Positions 25,402-36,074 are shown, counted from the stretch's first letter. The stretch is 64,000 nucleotides of DNA from Mycolicibacterium fallax (GCF_010726955.1 NZ_AP022603.1:1612001-1676000), one strand, 5' to 3'. A program made the numbers and translations. Notes: generated from the sequence alone by a model not told the origin.

Positions 25402-26202
25402 TCAGGGCGCGAGCGTGAGGATTCGCTCTGCTCGCCGTAGCACTGGCGCATCCACCATTATGCCCTCGAAACCGAACGCACCGCGTTGCGACGCGGCCGC
25501 ATCGAGCACGCGTCGCGCCCACTGCAGCTGTTCGGCGGACGGCCGGTAGCCGTCCCGGATCACCGTCACCTGGGTCGGATGCAGCGCCACCTTGATGTCG
25601 AACCCGACCGCGACGGCGTCGTCGACCTCGCGGCGCAGCCCGTCGAGATCCTTGATGTCGATGTACACCGAATCCAGCGCCAGCTTGCCGAAGGCCTTGG
25701 CGGCCAGCAGCGACTGGGCGCGGACATGCTCGGCCACCTGCCGGTAGCTGCCGTCGGCGAACCGGTTGGCGGTCCCCCCGAGCAGCCCGAACAGGTCCTC
25801 GGCGCCCCAGAACACCCCGAGGGTGTTGGGCACGGCCGCGCACTCGGTCACCCGCAGCGCACCCAACGGCGTCTCCACGATGAACACCACCGCAAGCGGC
25901 GCCAGCGCGGCAACCTGCTCGGCCGCCTCGCATTTCGGCAGCATCACCGTGGTGTAGTCGGTGCGGCCCAACGCCTCCAGGTCGAGCCGCTGATCCTCGG
26001 TGCCGTGCGGGTTGATCCGCACCACGGTGCGCTCCGGGTCCAGCGCGGAGTTGACGACCGCCTCGCGGGCGGCGGGCTTGTCGCCGGCCCCGTCCTCCAG
26101 GTCGAGGATCACCACATCCCCGGCGGCGGCGGCCTTGGCGAACCGTTCGGGACGATCGGCGGGGCAGAAGATCCAGGCCGGGCCCGCGGTGTCCAGGCTC
26201 AC
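25402..26202 (-). CDS. CitE-like beta-hydroxyacyl-CoA lyase (Rv2498c-like)
   Basis: 266 residues, HpcH/HpaI TIM barrel. Substrate/metal residues: LDLEDGAGDKP (about 33-43), VVRINPHGTE, MLPKCE, VFIVETPLG, GAEDL and the late IKVALHPTQ. The M. tuberculosis orthologue Rv2498c is described as a lyase acting on citramalyl-CoA and HMG-CoA, linking itaconate dissimilation to leucine breakdown. Here it lies in the same operon position, after maoC (overlap ATGA) and before bkdA, which fits the last step of leucine degradation to acetyl-CoA. Confidence 0.9.
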   Translation of the reverse strand: MSLDTAGPAWIFCPADRPERFAKAAAAGDVVILDLEDGAGDKPAAREAVVNSALDPERTVVRINPHGTEDQRLDLEALGRTDYTTVMLPKCEAAEQVAALAPLAVVFIVETPLGALRVTECAAVPNTLGVFWGAEDLFGLLGGTANRFADGSYRQVAEHVRAQSLLAAKAFGKLALDSVYIDIKDLDGLRREVDDAVAVGFDIKVALHPTQVTVIRDGYRPSAEQLQWARRVLDAAASQRGAFGFEGIMVDAPVLRRAERILTLAP

Positions 26203-26693
26203 CGGTTCTCCTCGCCACTCGGCCGCTTGCGCATCATGGCCTTTCGGGTCGCCGTCGCCACCACGTCGCCGTGCTGATTGCGTCCGGTGTGCACGAACGT
26301 GACGATGCCCTCGCCGGGACGGCTTTGGGATTCCCGCTTCTCGGTCACCACCGTTTCGGCATAGAGCGTGTCACCGTGGGACATCGGCTTGGGGAACGCG
26401 ATGTCGGAGAAGCCGAGATTGCCGACGGTGGTGCCCTGGGTCAGCTGCGCCACCGACAGGCCCACCAGGGTGGACAGGGTGAACATCGAGTTGACCAGCC
26501 GGGCATTGAACGGCGGCTGGGCATCGGACCAGGCCGCATCCAGATGCAGCGCCTGGGTGTTCATCGTCAGCGTGGTGAACAGCACGTTGTCGGCCTCGGT
26601 GATGGTCCGGCCGGGCGCATGCACATATCGGACGTCGGGTTCGAGTTCCTCGTACCACAGGCCGCGTTGCCGAACCACCCTCTGCTCGCTCAC
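26199..26693 (-). CDS. MaoC-like dehydratase (Rv2499c-like)
   Basis: 164 residues, hot-dog fold. The hydratase-2-like motif is ITEADNVLFTTLTMNTQALHLDAAW (about 31-55), with Asp and His as catalytic pair, followed by GLSVAQLTQGTTVGNLGF. In the leucine/itaconate pathway the orthologue Rv2499c is thought to hydrate methylglutaconyl-CoA or itaconyl-CoA. GTG start. It sits between fadE19 (6 bp away) and the lyase gene (overlapping). Confidence 0.9.
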   Translation of the reverse strand: MSEQRVVRQRGLWYEELEPDVRYVHAPGRTITEADNVLFTTLTMNTQALHLDAAWSDAQPPFNARLVNSMFTLSTLVGLSVAQLTQGTTVGNLGFSDIAFPKPMSHGDTLYAETVVTEKRESQSRPGEGIVTFVHTGRNQHGDVVATATRKAMMRKRPSGEENR

Positions 26694-26699
26694 GGTTTT

Positions 26700-27860
26700 T
26701 CAGACTCCCATCTGTCGCGCAATGATCATCAATTGCACTTCGGTTGTGCCCTCGCCGATTTCGAGGATCTTGCTGTCACGGTAGTGCCGGGCGACCGGGT
26801 ACTCGTTCATGAAGCCGTAGCCGCCGTGGATCTGGGTGGCATCGCGGGCGTTGTCCATCGCCGCCTCGCTGGCCACCAGCTTGGCGACCGCGGCCTCGGT
26901 CTTGAACGGCTTGCCGGCCAGCATCAGCGCGGCGGCGTCGTAGTAGGCGGTGCGGGCCGCGTGGGCGCGGGCCTGCATGCGGGCCAGCTTGAACTCGATG
27001 GCCTGGTACCGGCCGATCGGCTGGCCGAAGGCGCTGCGCTGCTTGGCGTATTTCACGCTCTCGTCCACGCAGCCCTGGGCCGCCCCGACCGACAGGGCGG
27101 CGATCGCGATGCGGCCCTCGTCGAGGATCCGCAGGAAGTTGGCGTAGCCGCGGCCACGCTCGCCGAGCAGGTTCTGCTCGGGAACCCGGACGTCGTCGAA
27201 GCTCAGCGGGTGGGTGTCCGAGGCGTTCCAGCCGACCTTGTTGTAGGCCGGCTCGGGGGTGAATCCGGGGGTGGGCACCGGGACCAGAATGGCGCTGATC
27301 TCGGGCCGCTCCGGGGTGCCGCCGGTGACCGCGGTGACCGTCACGAGCTCGGTGATGTCGGTGCCGGAGTTGGTGATGAACTGCTTGGAACCATTGATCA
27401 GCCACTGCCCGTCGTCCAACCGCGCGGTGGTCTTGGTGGCGCCGGCGTCGCTGCCCCCGCCCGCCTCGGTCAGGCCGAACGCCCCCAGGGCCCGGCCGCT
27501 GGTCAGCCGCGGCAGCCAGTGCTGCTTCTGTTCCTCGGTGCCGAACCGGTAGACCGGCATCGCGCCGAGGGACACCCCGGCCTCCAGGGTGATGGCCACG
27601 CTCTGGTCGATCTTGCCGAGTTCCTCCAGCGCCAGGCACAGCGCGAAGTAGTCCCCGCCCATCCCGCCGTACTCCTCGGGGAACGGCAGGCCGAACAGGC
27701 CCATCTCGGCCATCCCGGCGACCACCTCGTAGGGGAAGGTGTGCTCGGCGTCGTGCTTGGCGGCCACCGGGGCGACCACCGACCGGGCGAAGTCGCCGAC
27801 GGCGCCGACCAGTTGCGCGTAGTCCTCGGGCAGGTTTCCGGTCGACAGGTAGTCAGGCAT
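26700..27860 (-). CDS. fadE19: acyl-CoA dehydrogenase FadE19
   Basis: 386 residues from [10 protein letters not shown], after AGAAGAGAG; a longer frame begins inside accA1. FAD-binding [11 protein letters not shown] and [10 protein letters not shown], and the C-terminal [20 protein letters not shown]. The catalytic Glu lies in [10 protein letters not shown], the position used by short-chain dehydrogenases (isovaleryl-CoA dehydrogenases usually lack it there). In the operon it should oxidise isovaleryl-CoA or a related branched acyl-CoA before the AccA1/AccD1 carboxylase. Its start overlaps the accA1 stop by 8 bp. Confidence 0.94.
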   Translation of the reverse strand: MPDYLSTGNLPEDYAQLVGAVGDFARSVVAPVAAKHDAEHTFPYEVVAGMAEMGLFGLPFPEEYGGMGGDYFALCLALEELGKIDQSVAITLEAGVSLGAMPVYRFGTEEQKQHWLPRLTSGRALGAFGLTEAGGGSDAGATKTTARLDDGQWLINGSKQFITNSGTDITELVTVTAVTGGTPERPEISAILVPVPTPGFTPEPAYNKVGWNASDTHPLSFDDVRVPEQNLLGERGRGYANFLRILDEGRIAIAALSVGAAQGCVDESVKYAKQRSAFGQPIGRYQAIEFKLARMQARAHAARTAYYDAAALMLAGKPFKTEAAVAKLVASEAAMDNARDATQIHGGYGFMNEYPVARHYRDSKILEIGEGTTEVQLMIIARQMGV

Positions 27861-29877
27861 CGGGCTGGCTCTCTTCTGCTGGGTGGGCGGTGATACGGGC
27901 CAGCGGCTGGCCGACCCTGACCTGCTCGCCGGCGGCGACGAGCAGCTCGACCACACCGTCGACCGGTGCGCTCAGTGCGTGTTCCATCTTCATCGCCTCC
28001 ACGGCGACCACGACGGTGCCCGCGGTGACGGCCTGTCCGTCGGACACGTTCACCGCGACGACGGTGCCCGGCATCGGGCTGCACAGTTCGGCGTCCCCGG
28101 CGTGTTGGTCGTCGGCGCGCACCGGGGCCTCGCGGACCTCCTCCAGCAGGGCGACGCCGCGCTCGCCGGCCAGCCACACCTGCCCGGGCACCGCCGCGCA
28201 CCGGTAGCGGCGCCGTCGGCCGCCCCAGCTGACGGTCAGCAGGTCCGCGGTCTGGTCGGCGGTCAGCGGCGCGGGCTGCCCGCCCTCGACGGCGGCGGTG
28301 GCCTCGCCCGGGGTGCCGGTGATCGCGACGTGCACGCTGCGCTCGCCGCCGCGCAGCCGGACCACCGTCGGCGCCGGCGTGCCGATCCGCCAGCCACTGG
28401 GCTGCGACCACGGGTCGTCGCCGGCGGCGCGCCACCGCTGCAGCCACAATTGCGTTGCGGCGGCGACATATTCGGCGTCGTCGACGACGGGCCTGCGGTA
28501 GTCGCCGACCCGGCGGTCCAGCAGCCCGGTGTCCAGCCGGCCGGCCCGCACGTCGTCGTCGGCCAGCAGGAAGCGCAGGAAGTCGATGTTGGTGATGACA
28601 CCGAGCAGCTGGGTGCGCGCCAGCGCGCTGTCCAGGGCGGCCAGCGCCTGCGCGCGGTCGGCGCCGTGCGCGATGACCTTGGCCAGCATCGGGTCGTAGT
28701 CACTGCCGATGACGGTGCCGGCCGCCAGCCCGGAGTCCACCCGCACCGTCGCCGTCGGGTCGGCGCCGGTGCGGGGCGCCCCCGGCGCCGGCTCGCCGAG
28801 CGCCAGGACCGGGCCGCCGGTGGGCAGGAAGCCGTTGGCGGGGTCCTCGGCGTACACCCGGGCCTCGATGGCGTGCCCGGTCGTTGTCACGTCGTCCTGG
28901 GCGATGCTCAGCGCGGCGCCGGCGGCGATGCGCAACTGCCAGGCCACCAGGTCCAGGCCGGTGACCAGCTCGGTGACCGGATGCTCGACCTGCAGCCGGG
29001 TGTTCATCTCCATGAAGAAGAACTCGTCCGGGGTGTCGGCGGAGACGATGAACTCCACCGTGCCCGCGCCGACGTAGTCCACGCTGCGCGCGGTGTCGCA
29101 GGCCGCGGCGCCGATCCGGGCGCGGGTCGGTGCGTCCAGCAGCGGCGAAGGCGCCTCCTCGACGACCTTCTGGTGCCGGCGCTGCAGGCTGCACTCCCGC
29201 TCACCGAGATGGATGACGTTGCCGTGCGTGTCGGCGAGCACCTGCACCTCAATGTGCCTGGGCCGCAGCACAAACCGCTCCAGGAACAGGGTGTCGTCGC
29301 CGAATGCCGCACCGGCCTCGCGGCGGGCCCCGGCCAGCGCGGCGGGCAGCTCGGCGGGATCCTCGACCAGCCGCATGCCCTTGCCGCCGCCGCCGGCCGA
29401 CGGCTTGACCAGCACCGGGTAGCCGATCTCGGCGGCCGCCTCGATCAGCTCCGGATCGGAGAGACCGGGCCGGGCGATGCCGGGCACCACCGGCACCCCG
29501 AACGCCGAGACCGTTGCCTTGGCGGCGATCTTGTCGCCCATCGTGGCGATCGCCGACACCGGTGGTCCGATGAACACGATCCCGGCCTCGGCCAGGGCCG
29601 CGGCGAATTCCGCGTTCTCGGAAAGGAATCCGTAGCCCGGGTGCACCGCCTGCGCGCCGGTGGCCACCGCGGCGGCGACCACCGCGTCGATGTTCAGATA
29701 GGACTCCCGCGCCGGGGCCGGACCGATCCGCACCGCATCGTCGGCCTCGGTGACGTGCCGGGCGGCGGCGTCGGCGTCGCTGTAGACCGCGACCGACCGG
29801 ATGCCGAGCTCGCGCAGGGTACGGATGACGCGCACCGCGATCTCTCCGCGGTTGGCGACCAACACGGTCTGAAACAT
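27853..29877 (-). CDS. accA1: acyl-CoA carboxylase alpha subunit AccA1 (biotin carboxylase + BCCP)
   Basis: 674 residues. Biotin carboxylase N-terminus [22 protein letters not shown]-grasp loop [14 protein letters not shown] (about 160-173), [14 protein letters not shown] (catalytic Glu/Arg), and at the C-terminus the biotin site [10 protein letters not shown]. It carboxylates biotin, and with AccD1 transfers carbonate to 3-methylcrotonyl-CoA in leucine breakdown. The ATG at 29877 is chosen because upstream codons would run into accD1, whose stop is at 29886. Confidence 0.96.
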   Translation of the reverse strand: MFQTVLVANRGEIAVRVIRTLRELGIRSVAVYSDADAAARHVTEADDAVRIGPAPARESYLNIDAVVAAAVATGAQAVHPGYGFLSENAEFAAALAEAGIVFIGPPVSAIATMGDKIAAKATVSAFGVPVVPGIARPGLSDPELIEAAAEIGYPVLVKPSAGGGGKGMRLVEDPAELPAALAGARREAGAAFGDDTLFLERFVLRPRHIEVQVLADTHGNVIHLGERECSLQRRHQKVVEEAPSPLLDAPTRARIGAAACDTARSVDYVGAGTVEFIVSADTPDEFFFMEMNTRLQVEHPVTELVTGLDLVAWQLRIAAGAALSIAQDDVTTTGHAIEARVYAEDPANGFLPTGGPVLALGEPAPGAPRTGADPTATVRVDSGLAAGTVIGSDYDPMLAKVIAHGADRAQALAALDSALARTQLLGVITNIDFLRFLLADDDVRAGRLDTGLLDRRVGDYRRPVVDDAEYVAAATQLWLQRWRAAGDDPWSQPSGWRIGTPAPTVVRLRGGERSVHVAITGTPGEATAAVEGGQPAPLTADQTADLLTVSWGGRRRRYRCAAVPGQVWLAGERGVALLEEVREAPVRADDQHAGDAELCSPMPGTVVAVNVSDGQAVTAGTVVVAVEAMKMEHALSAPVDGVVELLVAAGEQVRVGQPLARITAHPAEESQPDA

Positions 29878-29885
29878 TGCGCCCC

Positions 29886-31442
29886 TCACATCCGGAAAAC
29901 GCCGTAGCCGACCGGCTCCAGCGGTGCGTTCCCCGCCACCGAGAGCGCCAGCCCCAACACGGTGCGGGTGTCGGCGGGGTCGATCACCCCGTCGTCCCAC
30001 AGTCGCGCCGTCGAATAGTAGGGGTTGCCCTGCTGCTCGTACTGCTCACGGATCGGCGCCTTGAACGCCTCCTGCTCCTCGGCGGTCATCTCGCCGCGGA
30101 CGGTCGCCAGCACGGAGGCGGCCTGCTCGCCGCCCATCACCGAGATCCGGGCGTTGGGCCACATCCACAGGAATCGCGGCGAATACGCCCGGCCGCACAT
30201 CGAGTAGTTGCCGGCCCCGAAGGAGCCGCCGATCACCACGGTGAACTTCGGCACCCGGGCGCAGGCCACCGCAGTGACCATCTTGGCGCCGTGTTTGGCG
30301 ATGCCGCCGGCCTCGTAGTCCCGTCCCACCATGAATCCGGCGATGTTCTGCAGGAACACCAGCGGCACCGACCGTTTGTCGCACAGTTCGATGAAGTGCG
30401 CTCCCTTGAGCGCGGATTCGCCGAACAGCACGCCGTTGTTGGCGATGATCCCGACCGGATGCCCGTGGATGTGCGCGAAGCCGGTGACCAGGGTGGTGCC
30501 GTAGCCGGCCTTGAACTCGTCGAACTGCCCGCCGTCGACCAGTCGCAGCACCACCTCGTGCACGTCGTACGGGGTGCGCGGGTCGACCGGCACGACGTCG
30601 TAGAGCTCGCGCTGGTCGCAGATCGCCGGCACGCTCGGACGCACCGGCCAGGGCCGCGGCGCGACCGGCCCGAAGGTCCCGACGATCCGGCGCACGATCT
30701 GCAGGGCGTCGCGGTCGTCGGCGGCCAGGTGGTCGGCGACCCCGGAGACCCGGGTGTGCAGGTCCCCGCCGCCGAGTTCCTCGGCGGTCACCACCTCGCC
30801 GGTGGCGGCCTTCACCAGCGGCGGTCCGCCCAGAAAGATGGTGCCCTGGTTCGCGACGATGACGGCCTCGTCGCTCATCGCCGGGACGTACGCGCCGCCG
30901 GCGGTGCAGGACCCGAGCACCGCGGCGACCTGGGGAATGCCGGCGGCACTCATGGTGGCCTGGTTGTAGAAGATCCGGCCGAAGTGTTCGCGGTCCGGGA
31001 ACACCTCATCCTGGCGGGGTAGGAACGCGCCGCCGGAGTCCACCAGGTAGACACACGGCAACCGGTTCTGCGCCGCGATCTCCTGGGCGCGCAGATGCTT
31101 CTTCACCGTGACCGGGTAGTAGGTGCCGCCCTTGACGGTGGCGTCGTTGGCCACCACCATGCATTCGCGTCCGGCGATCCGGCCGATCCCGGCGATCATC
31201 CCGGCGCCCGGACACTCGCCGTCGTACATTCCGTCGGCGGCCAGCGGCGCGATCTCCAGCAGCGGACTGCCCGGATCCAGCACGGCGTCCACCCGGTCGC
31301 GTGGCAGCAGCTTGCCGCGGTCGATGTGGCGTTGCCGGGCCCGCTCGGAGCCGCCGCGCGCGGCGGCGGCCAGCTTCTCGGCCAACTGCGCCACCAGGGC
31401 CAGGTGATCGGCCCGGTTCGAGGTCGTTGCCGGGGATTGCAT
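29886..31442 (-). CDS. accD1: acyl-CoA carboxylase beta subunit AccD1
   Basis: 518 residues, two crotonase-like carboxyltransferase halves. Oxyanion segments [16 protein letters not shown] (about 176-191) and [20 protein letters not shown] (about 405-424), plus the methylcrotonyl-type [17 protein letters not shown]. It forms 3-methylcrotonyl-CoA carboxylase with AccA1. First gene of the minus-strand operon running to bkdC. In M. tuberculosis scoA, scoB and fadD35 lie upstream; here they are missing and a plus-strand membrane protein gene is 156 bp away. Confidence 0.95.
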   Translation of the reverse strand: MQSPATTSNRADHLALVAQLAEKLAAAARGGSERARQRHIDRGKLLPRDRVDAVLDPGSPLLEIAPLAADGMYDGECPGAGMIAGIGRIAGRECMVVANDATVKGGTYYPVTVKKHLRAQEIAAQNRLPCVYLVDSGGAFLPRQDEVFPDREHFGRIFYNQATMSAAGIPQVAAVLGSCTAGGAYVPAMSDEAVIVANQGTIFLGGPPLVKAATGEVVTAEELGGGDLHTRVSGVADHLAADDRDALQIVRRIVGTFGPVAPRPWPVRPSVPAICDQRELYDVVPVDPRTPYDVHEVVLRLVDGGQFDEFKAGYGTTLVTGFAHIHGHPVGIIANNGVLFGESALKGAHFIELCDKRSVPLVFLQNIAGFMVGRDYEAGGIAKHGAKMVTAVACARVPKFTVVIGGSFGAGNYSMCGRAYSPRFLWMWPNARISVMGGEQAASVLATVRGEMTAEEQEAFKAPIREQYEQQGNPYYSTARLWDDGVIDPADTRTVLGLALSVAGNAPLEPVGYGVFRM

Positions 31443-31598
31443 GGGACCGCCCGTCGCTCGGCTGATGACAACGACCTCATGGTATTGCGCACGGCCGCCC
31501 GGCTTTCCGCGACCCGTCCCGCACCGGTGCGCCGCGGCGGAACGCCCAACCCGGGTGCACCGTTTTCAAACGCAGGTAGCCTGCAACCGGGAGGTGGA

Positions 31599-32384
31599 AT
31601 GAGCGATCCACGTCGGCCGGAGGCACCCGACGCACGTCGGTCCGGCTCGTCACAGCCGGACACGTCGGCGGTCCAGGGTTACTACCCGCCGCCGGATCCG
31701 GCCTACGCCGGGCAGTACCAATACCCGGCATACCTCCCGTCGGGCAATGAGACCCGGCCGCTGCCGACCTACTGGACCCAAACCCAGCAGCCGATCCCGG
31801 CGGACACTCCGCAGGAGCCGCCGCCGGCGCCACGGCGGTCGCGGCGCTGGCTGTGGATCGGCGCGGCGACGGCGGTGGTACTGGTCGCCGGGCTGGTGAT
31901 CGCGCTGGTGATCGCCAACGATTCGACCACCCGCGATGCGCTGACGGCCCCGATGCCGACCCCTCCGGACGCCACCAGCCTGCCGCGCGCGACGACGCCG
32001 CCGCTGCCCACGGTGCCGCGCACCACGACCCGGGCGCCGATCCCCATCCCCATTCCGCTGCCCATCCCCACCACCACCGCGCCGTCGCCGCCGGGCAGCA
32101 CGCCCAGCAATCCCGGTGCCACCAACACCGTGGTGTATTCGGTCAGCGGCGAGGGCCGGGCGATCAGCATCACCTACATCGACGCCGGCGGCATCCTGCA
32201 GATCGAGTTCAACGTCCCGCTGCCGTGGAGCCGACAGGTCAGCCTGTCGCCGTCGGCCACCGAGACGGCGAGCCTGTCGGTGCTCAACGCCGGGCGCGAG
32301 GTGACCTGCTCGCTGACGGTCAACGGGAAGACCGTGCGTCAGCGCTCCGGCGCCGGCCTGACCATCTGCTCGTCGCGGCGCTGA
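31599..32384 (+). CDS. Pro-rich membrane protein with MmpS-like C-terminal domain (Rv2507-like)
   Basis: 261 residues. Disordered Pro/Tyr-rich cytoplasmic N-terminus (1-80), one membrane helix (about 86-106, WLWIGAATAVVLVAGLVIAL), a Thr/Pro-rich linker with a PIPIPLPIP run, then an 85-residue extracellular beta domain (VVYSVSGEGRAISITYIDAGG ... CSLTVNGKTV) like those of MmpS proteins. Strong GGGAGGTGGA before the ATG at 31599. The position between accD1 and the MFS gene matches Rv2507. Function unknown. Confidence 0.85.
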   Translation: MSDPRRPEAPDARRSGSSQPDTSAVQGYYPPPDPAYAGQYQYPAYLPSGNETRPLPTYWTQTQQPIPADTPQEPPPAPRRSRRWLWIGAATAVVLVAGLVIALVIANDSTTRDALTAPMPTPPDATSLPRATTPPLPTVPRTTTRAPIPIPIPLPIPTTTAPSPPGSTPSNPGATNTVVYSVSGEGRAISITYIDAGGILQIEFNVPLPWSRQVSLSPSATETASLSVLNAGREVTCSLTVNGKTVRQRSGAGLTICSSRR

Positions 32385-32397
32385 GGTTCGACGCCGG

Positions 32398-33729
32398 TCA
32401 CGCCGCGGCGCGGCGGTGTTCGGGAGCGCGCACGGTGACCAGCACCGCCAGGCCGGCGACCAGCACCACGATCAGGCCGCCCATCCCGGCGCGGACGGTG
32501 TCGAACACGTCGACGAACACCGAGAACAGCCAGGGCCCCAGGAAGGCCACCGCCCGCCCGGTCATGGTGTAGAGCCCGAACGCGACACCCTCGCGGCCCG
32601 CGCCGGACATCCGGATCAGCATGGTGCGCGACGCCGCCTGGACCGGTCCGATGAACAGGCACAGCGCCAAGCCCAGCACCCAGAACGCCGTCGGCCCCGA
32701 GGCCACCAGCAACACCAGGCCAAGGACGATCATGCAGCTCAGCGCGGTGACGATGACCGGCTTCGCACCGATCCGGTCATCGATCAAGCCACCGGCGGCC
32801 GCTCCGAGGGCGGCGACCACGCAGGCCGCCACCCCGAAGATCAGCACGTCGGCGGCCGAGACGCCGTACACGTTCACCCCGAGCACCGCGCCGAACACGA
32901 ACACCCCGACCATGCCGTCCCGGTACAGCGCGCTGGCCAGCAGGAATCGCACCAGGTTGCGGTCGCGGCGCCGCTCGGCGGCCAGGTCGGTCCACACCTG
33001 CCGGTAGGCCCGGGCCACGCCGACCGGCGTTCCGCGGTCCGGATCGGGGGCACCGATCCGATGCGCCCGCAGCAGCAGTGGCAGCGCGAACAGCGCGAAC
33101 CAGCCCGCGGTCACCAGCATCGCCATCCGCACGTTGGTGCCCTCGGCGGCGGGCAACCCCAGCAGCCCGCGGGTGTCTCCGCCCCCGGCGACGAACCCGA
33201 CATAGATCACCAGCAGCAGCACCACGCTGCCGGAATAGGCGGCGGCCCAACCGAATCCGGATATTCGACCGGCGGTACGCGGGGTGGCGACCTGGGTCAG
33301 CATGGCGTTGTACGGGATGCTGGCCAGGTCGCTGCAGCCGGTCGCGACGGCCAGCAGCGCCAGGCCGGCGAACAGGTAGGAGCAGTCCGGGCGGATCAGG
33401 GCCATCGCGGCGGTCAACGTCACCGCCGCCGCGGTGAACAGCGTCAGCACCCGGCGCCGACGCCGGGGGTGCTGCACCCACACCCCGACCGCGGGCGCCA
33501 GCGCGGCGACGGTCAGCCCGGCCACCGTCAGCGCCCGGCCCAGCCAGGAAGCCGGGCTGGTGTCGCCGGTGCACCCGGCGCCGACGGCATTGGTCAGGTA
33601 CACCGCGAACACAAAGGTCCCGACGATCGCGCTCATCCCGTTGCAGCCGGCGTCCCAGAGCGCCCAGACGACCACGTCGGTGCGTCGCGTCGCAGGCAGC
33701 GCCGGTTGCTGGCGCCCCGGCGGTGTCAT
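32398..33729 (-). CDS. MFS transporter, UMF1-like (Rv2508c-like)
   Basis: 443 residues with about twelve membrane helices. The N-terminal VVVWALWDAGCNGMSAIVGTFVFAVYL and the mid region IPYNAMLTQVATPRTAGRISGFGWAAAYSGS are typical of the UMF1/Atg22-like major facilitator branch. The start is set at MTPPGRQQP (33729); longer frames overlap the divergent SDR gene. Orthologous position to Rv2508c. Substrate unknown. Confidence 0.88.
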   Translation of the reverse strand: MTPPGRQQPALPATRRTDVVVWALWDAGCNGMSAIVGTFVFAVYLTNAVGAGCTGDTSPASWLGRALTVAGLTVAALAPAVGVWVQHPRRRRRVLTLFTAAAVTLTAAMALIRPDCSYLFAGLALLAVATGCSDLASIPYNAMLTQVATPRTAGRISGFGWAAAYSGSVVLLLVIYVGFVAGGGDTRGLLGLPAAEGTNVRMAMLVTAGWFALFALPLLLRAHRIGAPDPDRGTPVGVARAYRQVWTDLAAERRRDRNLVRFLLASALYRDGMVGVFVFGAVLGVNVYGVSAADVLIFGVAACVVAALGAAAGGLIDDRIGAKPVIVTALSCMIVLGLVLLVASGPTAFWVLGLALCLFIGPVQAASRTMLIRMSGAGREGVAFGLYTMTGRAVAFLGPWLFSVFVDVFDTVRAGMGGLIVVLVAGLAVLVTVRAPEHRRAAA

Positions 33730-33760
33730 GTCCGGAACCCTAAGCCCTACCATTGGCCCC

Positions 33761-34567
33761 ATGCCCGTACCAGCGCCCAGCCCCGATGCCCGTGCCGTCG
33801 TCACCGGAGCCTCCCAGGGCATCGGCGAGGCACTGGCCACCGAACTCGCCGCGCGCGGTCACAACCTGATCATCACCGCCCGCCGCGGCGAGGTACTGAC
33901 CGATCTGGCGGCCCGGCTGACCGAGCGCTACGGCGTCACCGTCGAGGTCCGCGCCGTCGACCTGGCCGACCCGGCCGCCCGCGCGCAGCTGTGTCAGGAG
34001 CTGGCCGAGCGCAACATCTCCATCCTGTGCAACAACGCCGGGACCGCGACATTCGGGCCGATCGCCGGCCTGGACCCGGCCGGCGAGCAGGCCCAGGTGC
34101 AGCTCAACGCCGTCGCCGTGCACGACCTGACCCTCGCGGTGCTGCCGGGCATGATCTCCCGGCAGGCCGGCGGCATCCTGACCTCCGGTTCGGCGGCCGG
34201 CAACTCCCCCATCCCCAACAACGCCAGCTACGCCGCGTCCAAGGCGTTCGCCAACACCTTCAGCGAGTCGCTGCGCGGCGAACTGAAGAAGGACGGGGTC
34301 CACGTCACGTTGCTGGCCCCCGGCCCGGTGCGCACCGAACTGCCGGAGGCCGCCGAGCAGTCCCTGGTGGAGCGCCTGATCCCGGACTTTTTGTGGATCA
34401 ACACCGAATACACCGCCCGCAAGTCACTCGACGCGCTGGAGCACAACCGGATGCGCGTGGTGCCGGGCCTGACCTCCAAGGCAATGTCGGTCGGTGCGGG
34501 CTACACCCCGCGGGCCATCGTCACGCCGATCGTCGGGGCCATCTACAAGAAGCTCGGCGGGCAGTAA
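33761..34567 (+). CDS. SDR-family short-chain dehydrogenase (Rv2509-like)
   Basis: 268 residues, the same length as I recall for Rv2509. Rossmann motif TGASQGIGEALA (about 15-26), CNNAGTATFG, and the catalytic SYAASKAF. C-terminal extension of about 60 residues (YTARKSLDAL ... TPIVGAIYKKLGG) typical of this mycobacterial group; NADP preferred from ARRGE after strand 2. Rv2509 has been linked to mycolic acid maturation (reduction of the beta-keto mycolate by CmrA is done by this gene), so a lipid reductase role is likely. Confidence 0.87.
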   Translation: MPVPAPSPDARAVVTGASQGIGEALATELAARGHNLIITARRGEVLTDLAARLTERYGVTVEVRAVDLADPAARAQLCQELAERNISILCNNAGTATFGPIAGLDPAGEQAQVQLNAVAVHDLTLAVLPGMISRQAGGILTSGSAAGNSPIPNNASYAASKAFANTFSESLRGELKKDGVHVTLLAPGPVRTELPEAAEQSLVERLIPDFLWINTEYTARKSLDALEHNRMRVVPGLTSKAMSVGAGYTPRAIVTPIVGAIYKKLGGQ

Positions 34568-34576
34568 CTCCGCCGT

Positions 34577-34909
34577 TCAGGGGCGTGGGGCGTACATGAT
34601 GACGCCGACGCCGAGCAGGCAGATCAGCGCCCCACCGACATCCCAGCGATCCGGGCGGAAGCCGTCGGCGACCATGCCCCAGAGCAGGGATCCGGCGACA
34701 AACACCCCGCCGTAGGCGGCCAGGATCCGGCCGAAGTTGGCATCCGGTTGCAAGGTGGCGACAAAGCCGTAGGCGCCCAGGGTGAGCACCCCGAGACCGA
34801 TCCACACCCAGCCCCGATGCTCGCGCACCCCCTGCCAGACCAACCAGGCGCCACCGATCTCGAACAGCGCGGCCACGGCGAACAACAGGATGGACTTCGC
34901 GACGGACAT
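34577..34909 (-). CDS. YnfA/UPF0060-family small membrane protein
   Basis: 110 residues, exactly the family length, from [25 protein letters not shown]. Four membrane helices; conserved [35 protein letters not shown] and the late [10 protein letters not shown] are all present. SMR-like fold of unknown transport function. It converges on the SDR with 9 bp between. It is one of the genes found here between the Rv2509- and Rv2510c-like genes that are adjacent in M. tuberculosis. Confidence 0.92.
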   Translation of the reverse strand: MSVAKSILLFAVAALFEIGGAWLVWQGVREHRGWVWIGLGVLTLGAYGFVATLQPDANFGRILAAYGGVFVAGSLLWGMVADGFRPDRWDVGGALICLLGVGVIMYAPRP

Positions 34910-35060
34910 GCGCCAACGGTAGGCCGTCCACGGACGGTCACCGACCACCGTGGGACCCCGGTGACCAAGGTCACCGAATTGCGGCAGACCGTTCTCGCCG
35001 GCAAGGGATCGGTCGTCTCCGCGATACCATGGGACGGCCGTCTACCTTAGGGAATGTGAA

Positions 35061-36029
35061 ATGTCGAGACGATTGACCGATCCGGAGATTCTCAGCGAGC
35101 TTGAGCCGATCGCCGAGAACCACCTCAACCGGCATTTGTCGGCGACCACCGACTGGCATCCGCACGACTACGTTCCGTGGGATCGCGGCAGCAACTTCGC
35201 CGCCACCGGCGGCAAGGACTGGTCCGAGGAGCAGTCCGAGCTCAGCGACGTCGCCAAGGCCGCGATGATCACCAACCTGCTGACCGAGGACAACCTGCCG
35301 TCGTACCACCGGCAGGCCGCCGAGTACTTCTCCCAGGACCGCGCCTGGGGCACCTGGGTGAACCGCTGGACCGCCGAGGAGAACCGGCACGGCATCGCCA
35401 TCCGCGACTACCTGGTGGTGGCCCGCGGCGTCGACCCCATCGCGCTGGAGCAGGCCCGGATGGAACACGTCACCAACGGCTTCGCGCCCACCGACAAGGA
35501 GGAAGAGGCCTACAAGACCGACTTCCTGCTGTCGGTCGCGTACGTGACGTTCCAGGAACTCGCCACCCGGGTCAGCCACCGCAACACCGGCAAGGTCTGC
35601 GACGATCCGGTCGCCGATCGGCTGCTGCAGCGGGTCGCCGCCGACGAGAACCTGCACATGATCTTCTACCGCGACACCTGCGGGGCGGCCCTGGACCTGG
35701 TCCCCGACCAGGCAATCGACGCGATCGCGTCCTGCGTGGAGAACTTCCGGATGCCGGGTCAGGGCATGCCGAACTTCCGCCGCAACGGCGTGCTGATGGC
35801 CAAGCACGGCATCTACGACCCGCGCCAGCACCTGGAGGAGGTTGTGCGGCCGAACCTGCGCAAGTGGCAGCTGTTCGAGCGCACCGACTTCAGCCCGGTC
35901 GGGGAGGCGCGGCGGGACAAGTTCGCCCTCTTCCTGGAGGACCTGGAGCGACAGGCCACCAAGTTCGAGGAGCAGCGCGACCGGCTGCTGGCCCGCGAGG
36001 CCCGCAAGCTGGAGGCCGCGGCCGTCTGA
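35061..36029 (+). CDS. acyl-ACP desaturase, DesA type
   Basis: 322 residues, ferritin-like diiron fold. Iron ligands: Glu in TEDNLPSYH (about 74-82), EENRHGIA (about 106-113), Glu in FQELATRVSHRN (about 158-169) and DENLHMIFYRD (about 193-203). It introduces a double bond into ACP-bound fatty acids with electrons from ferredoxin. It is similar in layout to DesA1 (about 338 residues) but clearly a paralogue, and lies in the lineage-specific stretch between the SDR and the HerA-like gene. A strong hairpin terminator follows. Confidence 0.9.
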   Translation: MSRRLTDPEILSELEPIAENHLNRHLSATTDWHPHDYVPWDRGSNFAATGGKDWSEEQSELSDVAKAAMITNLLTEDNLPSYHRQAAEYFSQDRAWGTWVNRWTAEENRHGIAIRDYLVVARGVDPIALEQARMEHVTNGFAPTDKEEEAYKTDFLLSVAYVTFQELATRVSHRNTGKVCDDPVADRLLQRVAADENLHMIFYRDTCGAALDLVPDQAIDAIASCVENFRMPGQGMPNFRRNGVLMAKHGIYDPRQHLEEVVRPNLRKWQLFERTDFSPVGEARRDKFALFLEDLERQATKFEEQRDRLLAREARKLEAAAV

Positions 36030-36045
36030 TCCGCAACCACCCGAG

Positions 36046-36074
36046 AAACGCCGCCCGTACGGGCGGCGTTTTTC
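36046..36074 (+). terminator. rho-independent terminator after the desaturase gene
   Basis: AACGCCGCCCGT and ACGGGCGGCGTT form a perfect 24-bp palindrome (36047-36070), running into a T-run to 36073. It marks the left edge of the lower-GC stretch. Confidence 0.88.

Noticed and set aside
27883..29907. Plus-strand frame of about 670 codons opposite accA1
   Set aside because: Shadow of accA1; the composition is typical of a mirrored frame, with no motif.
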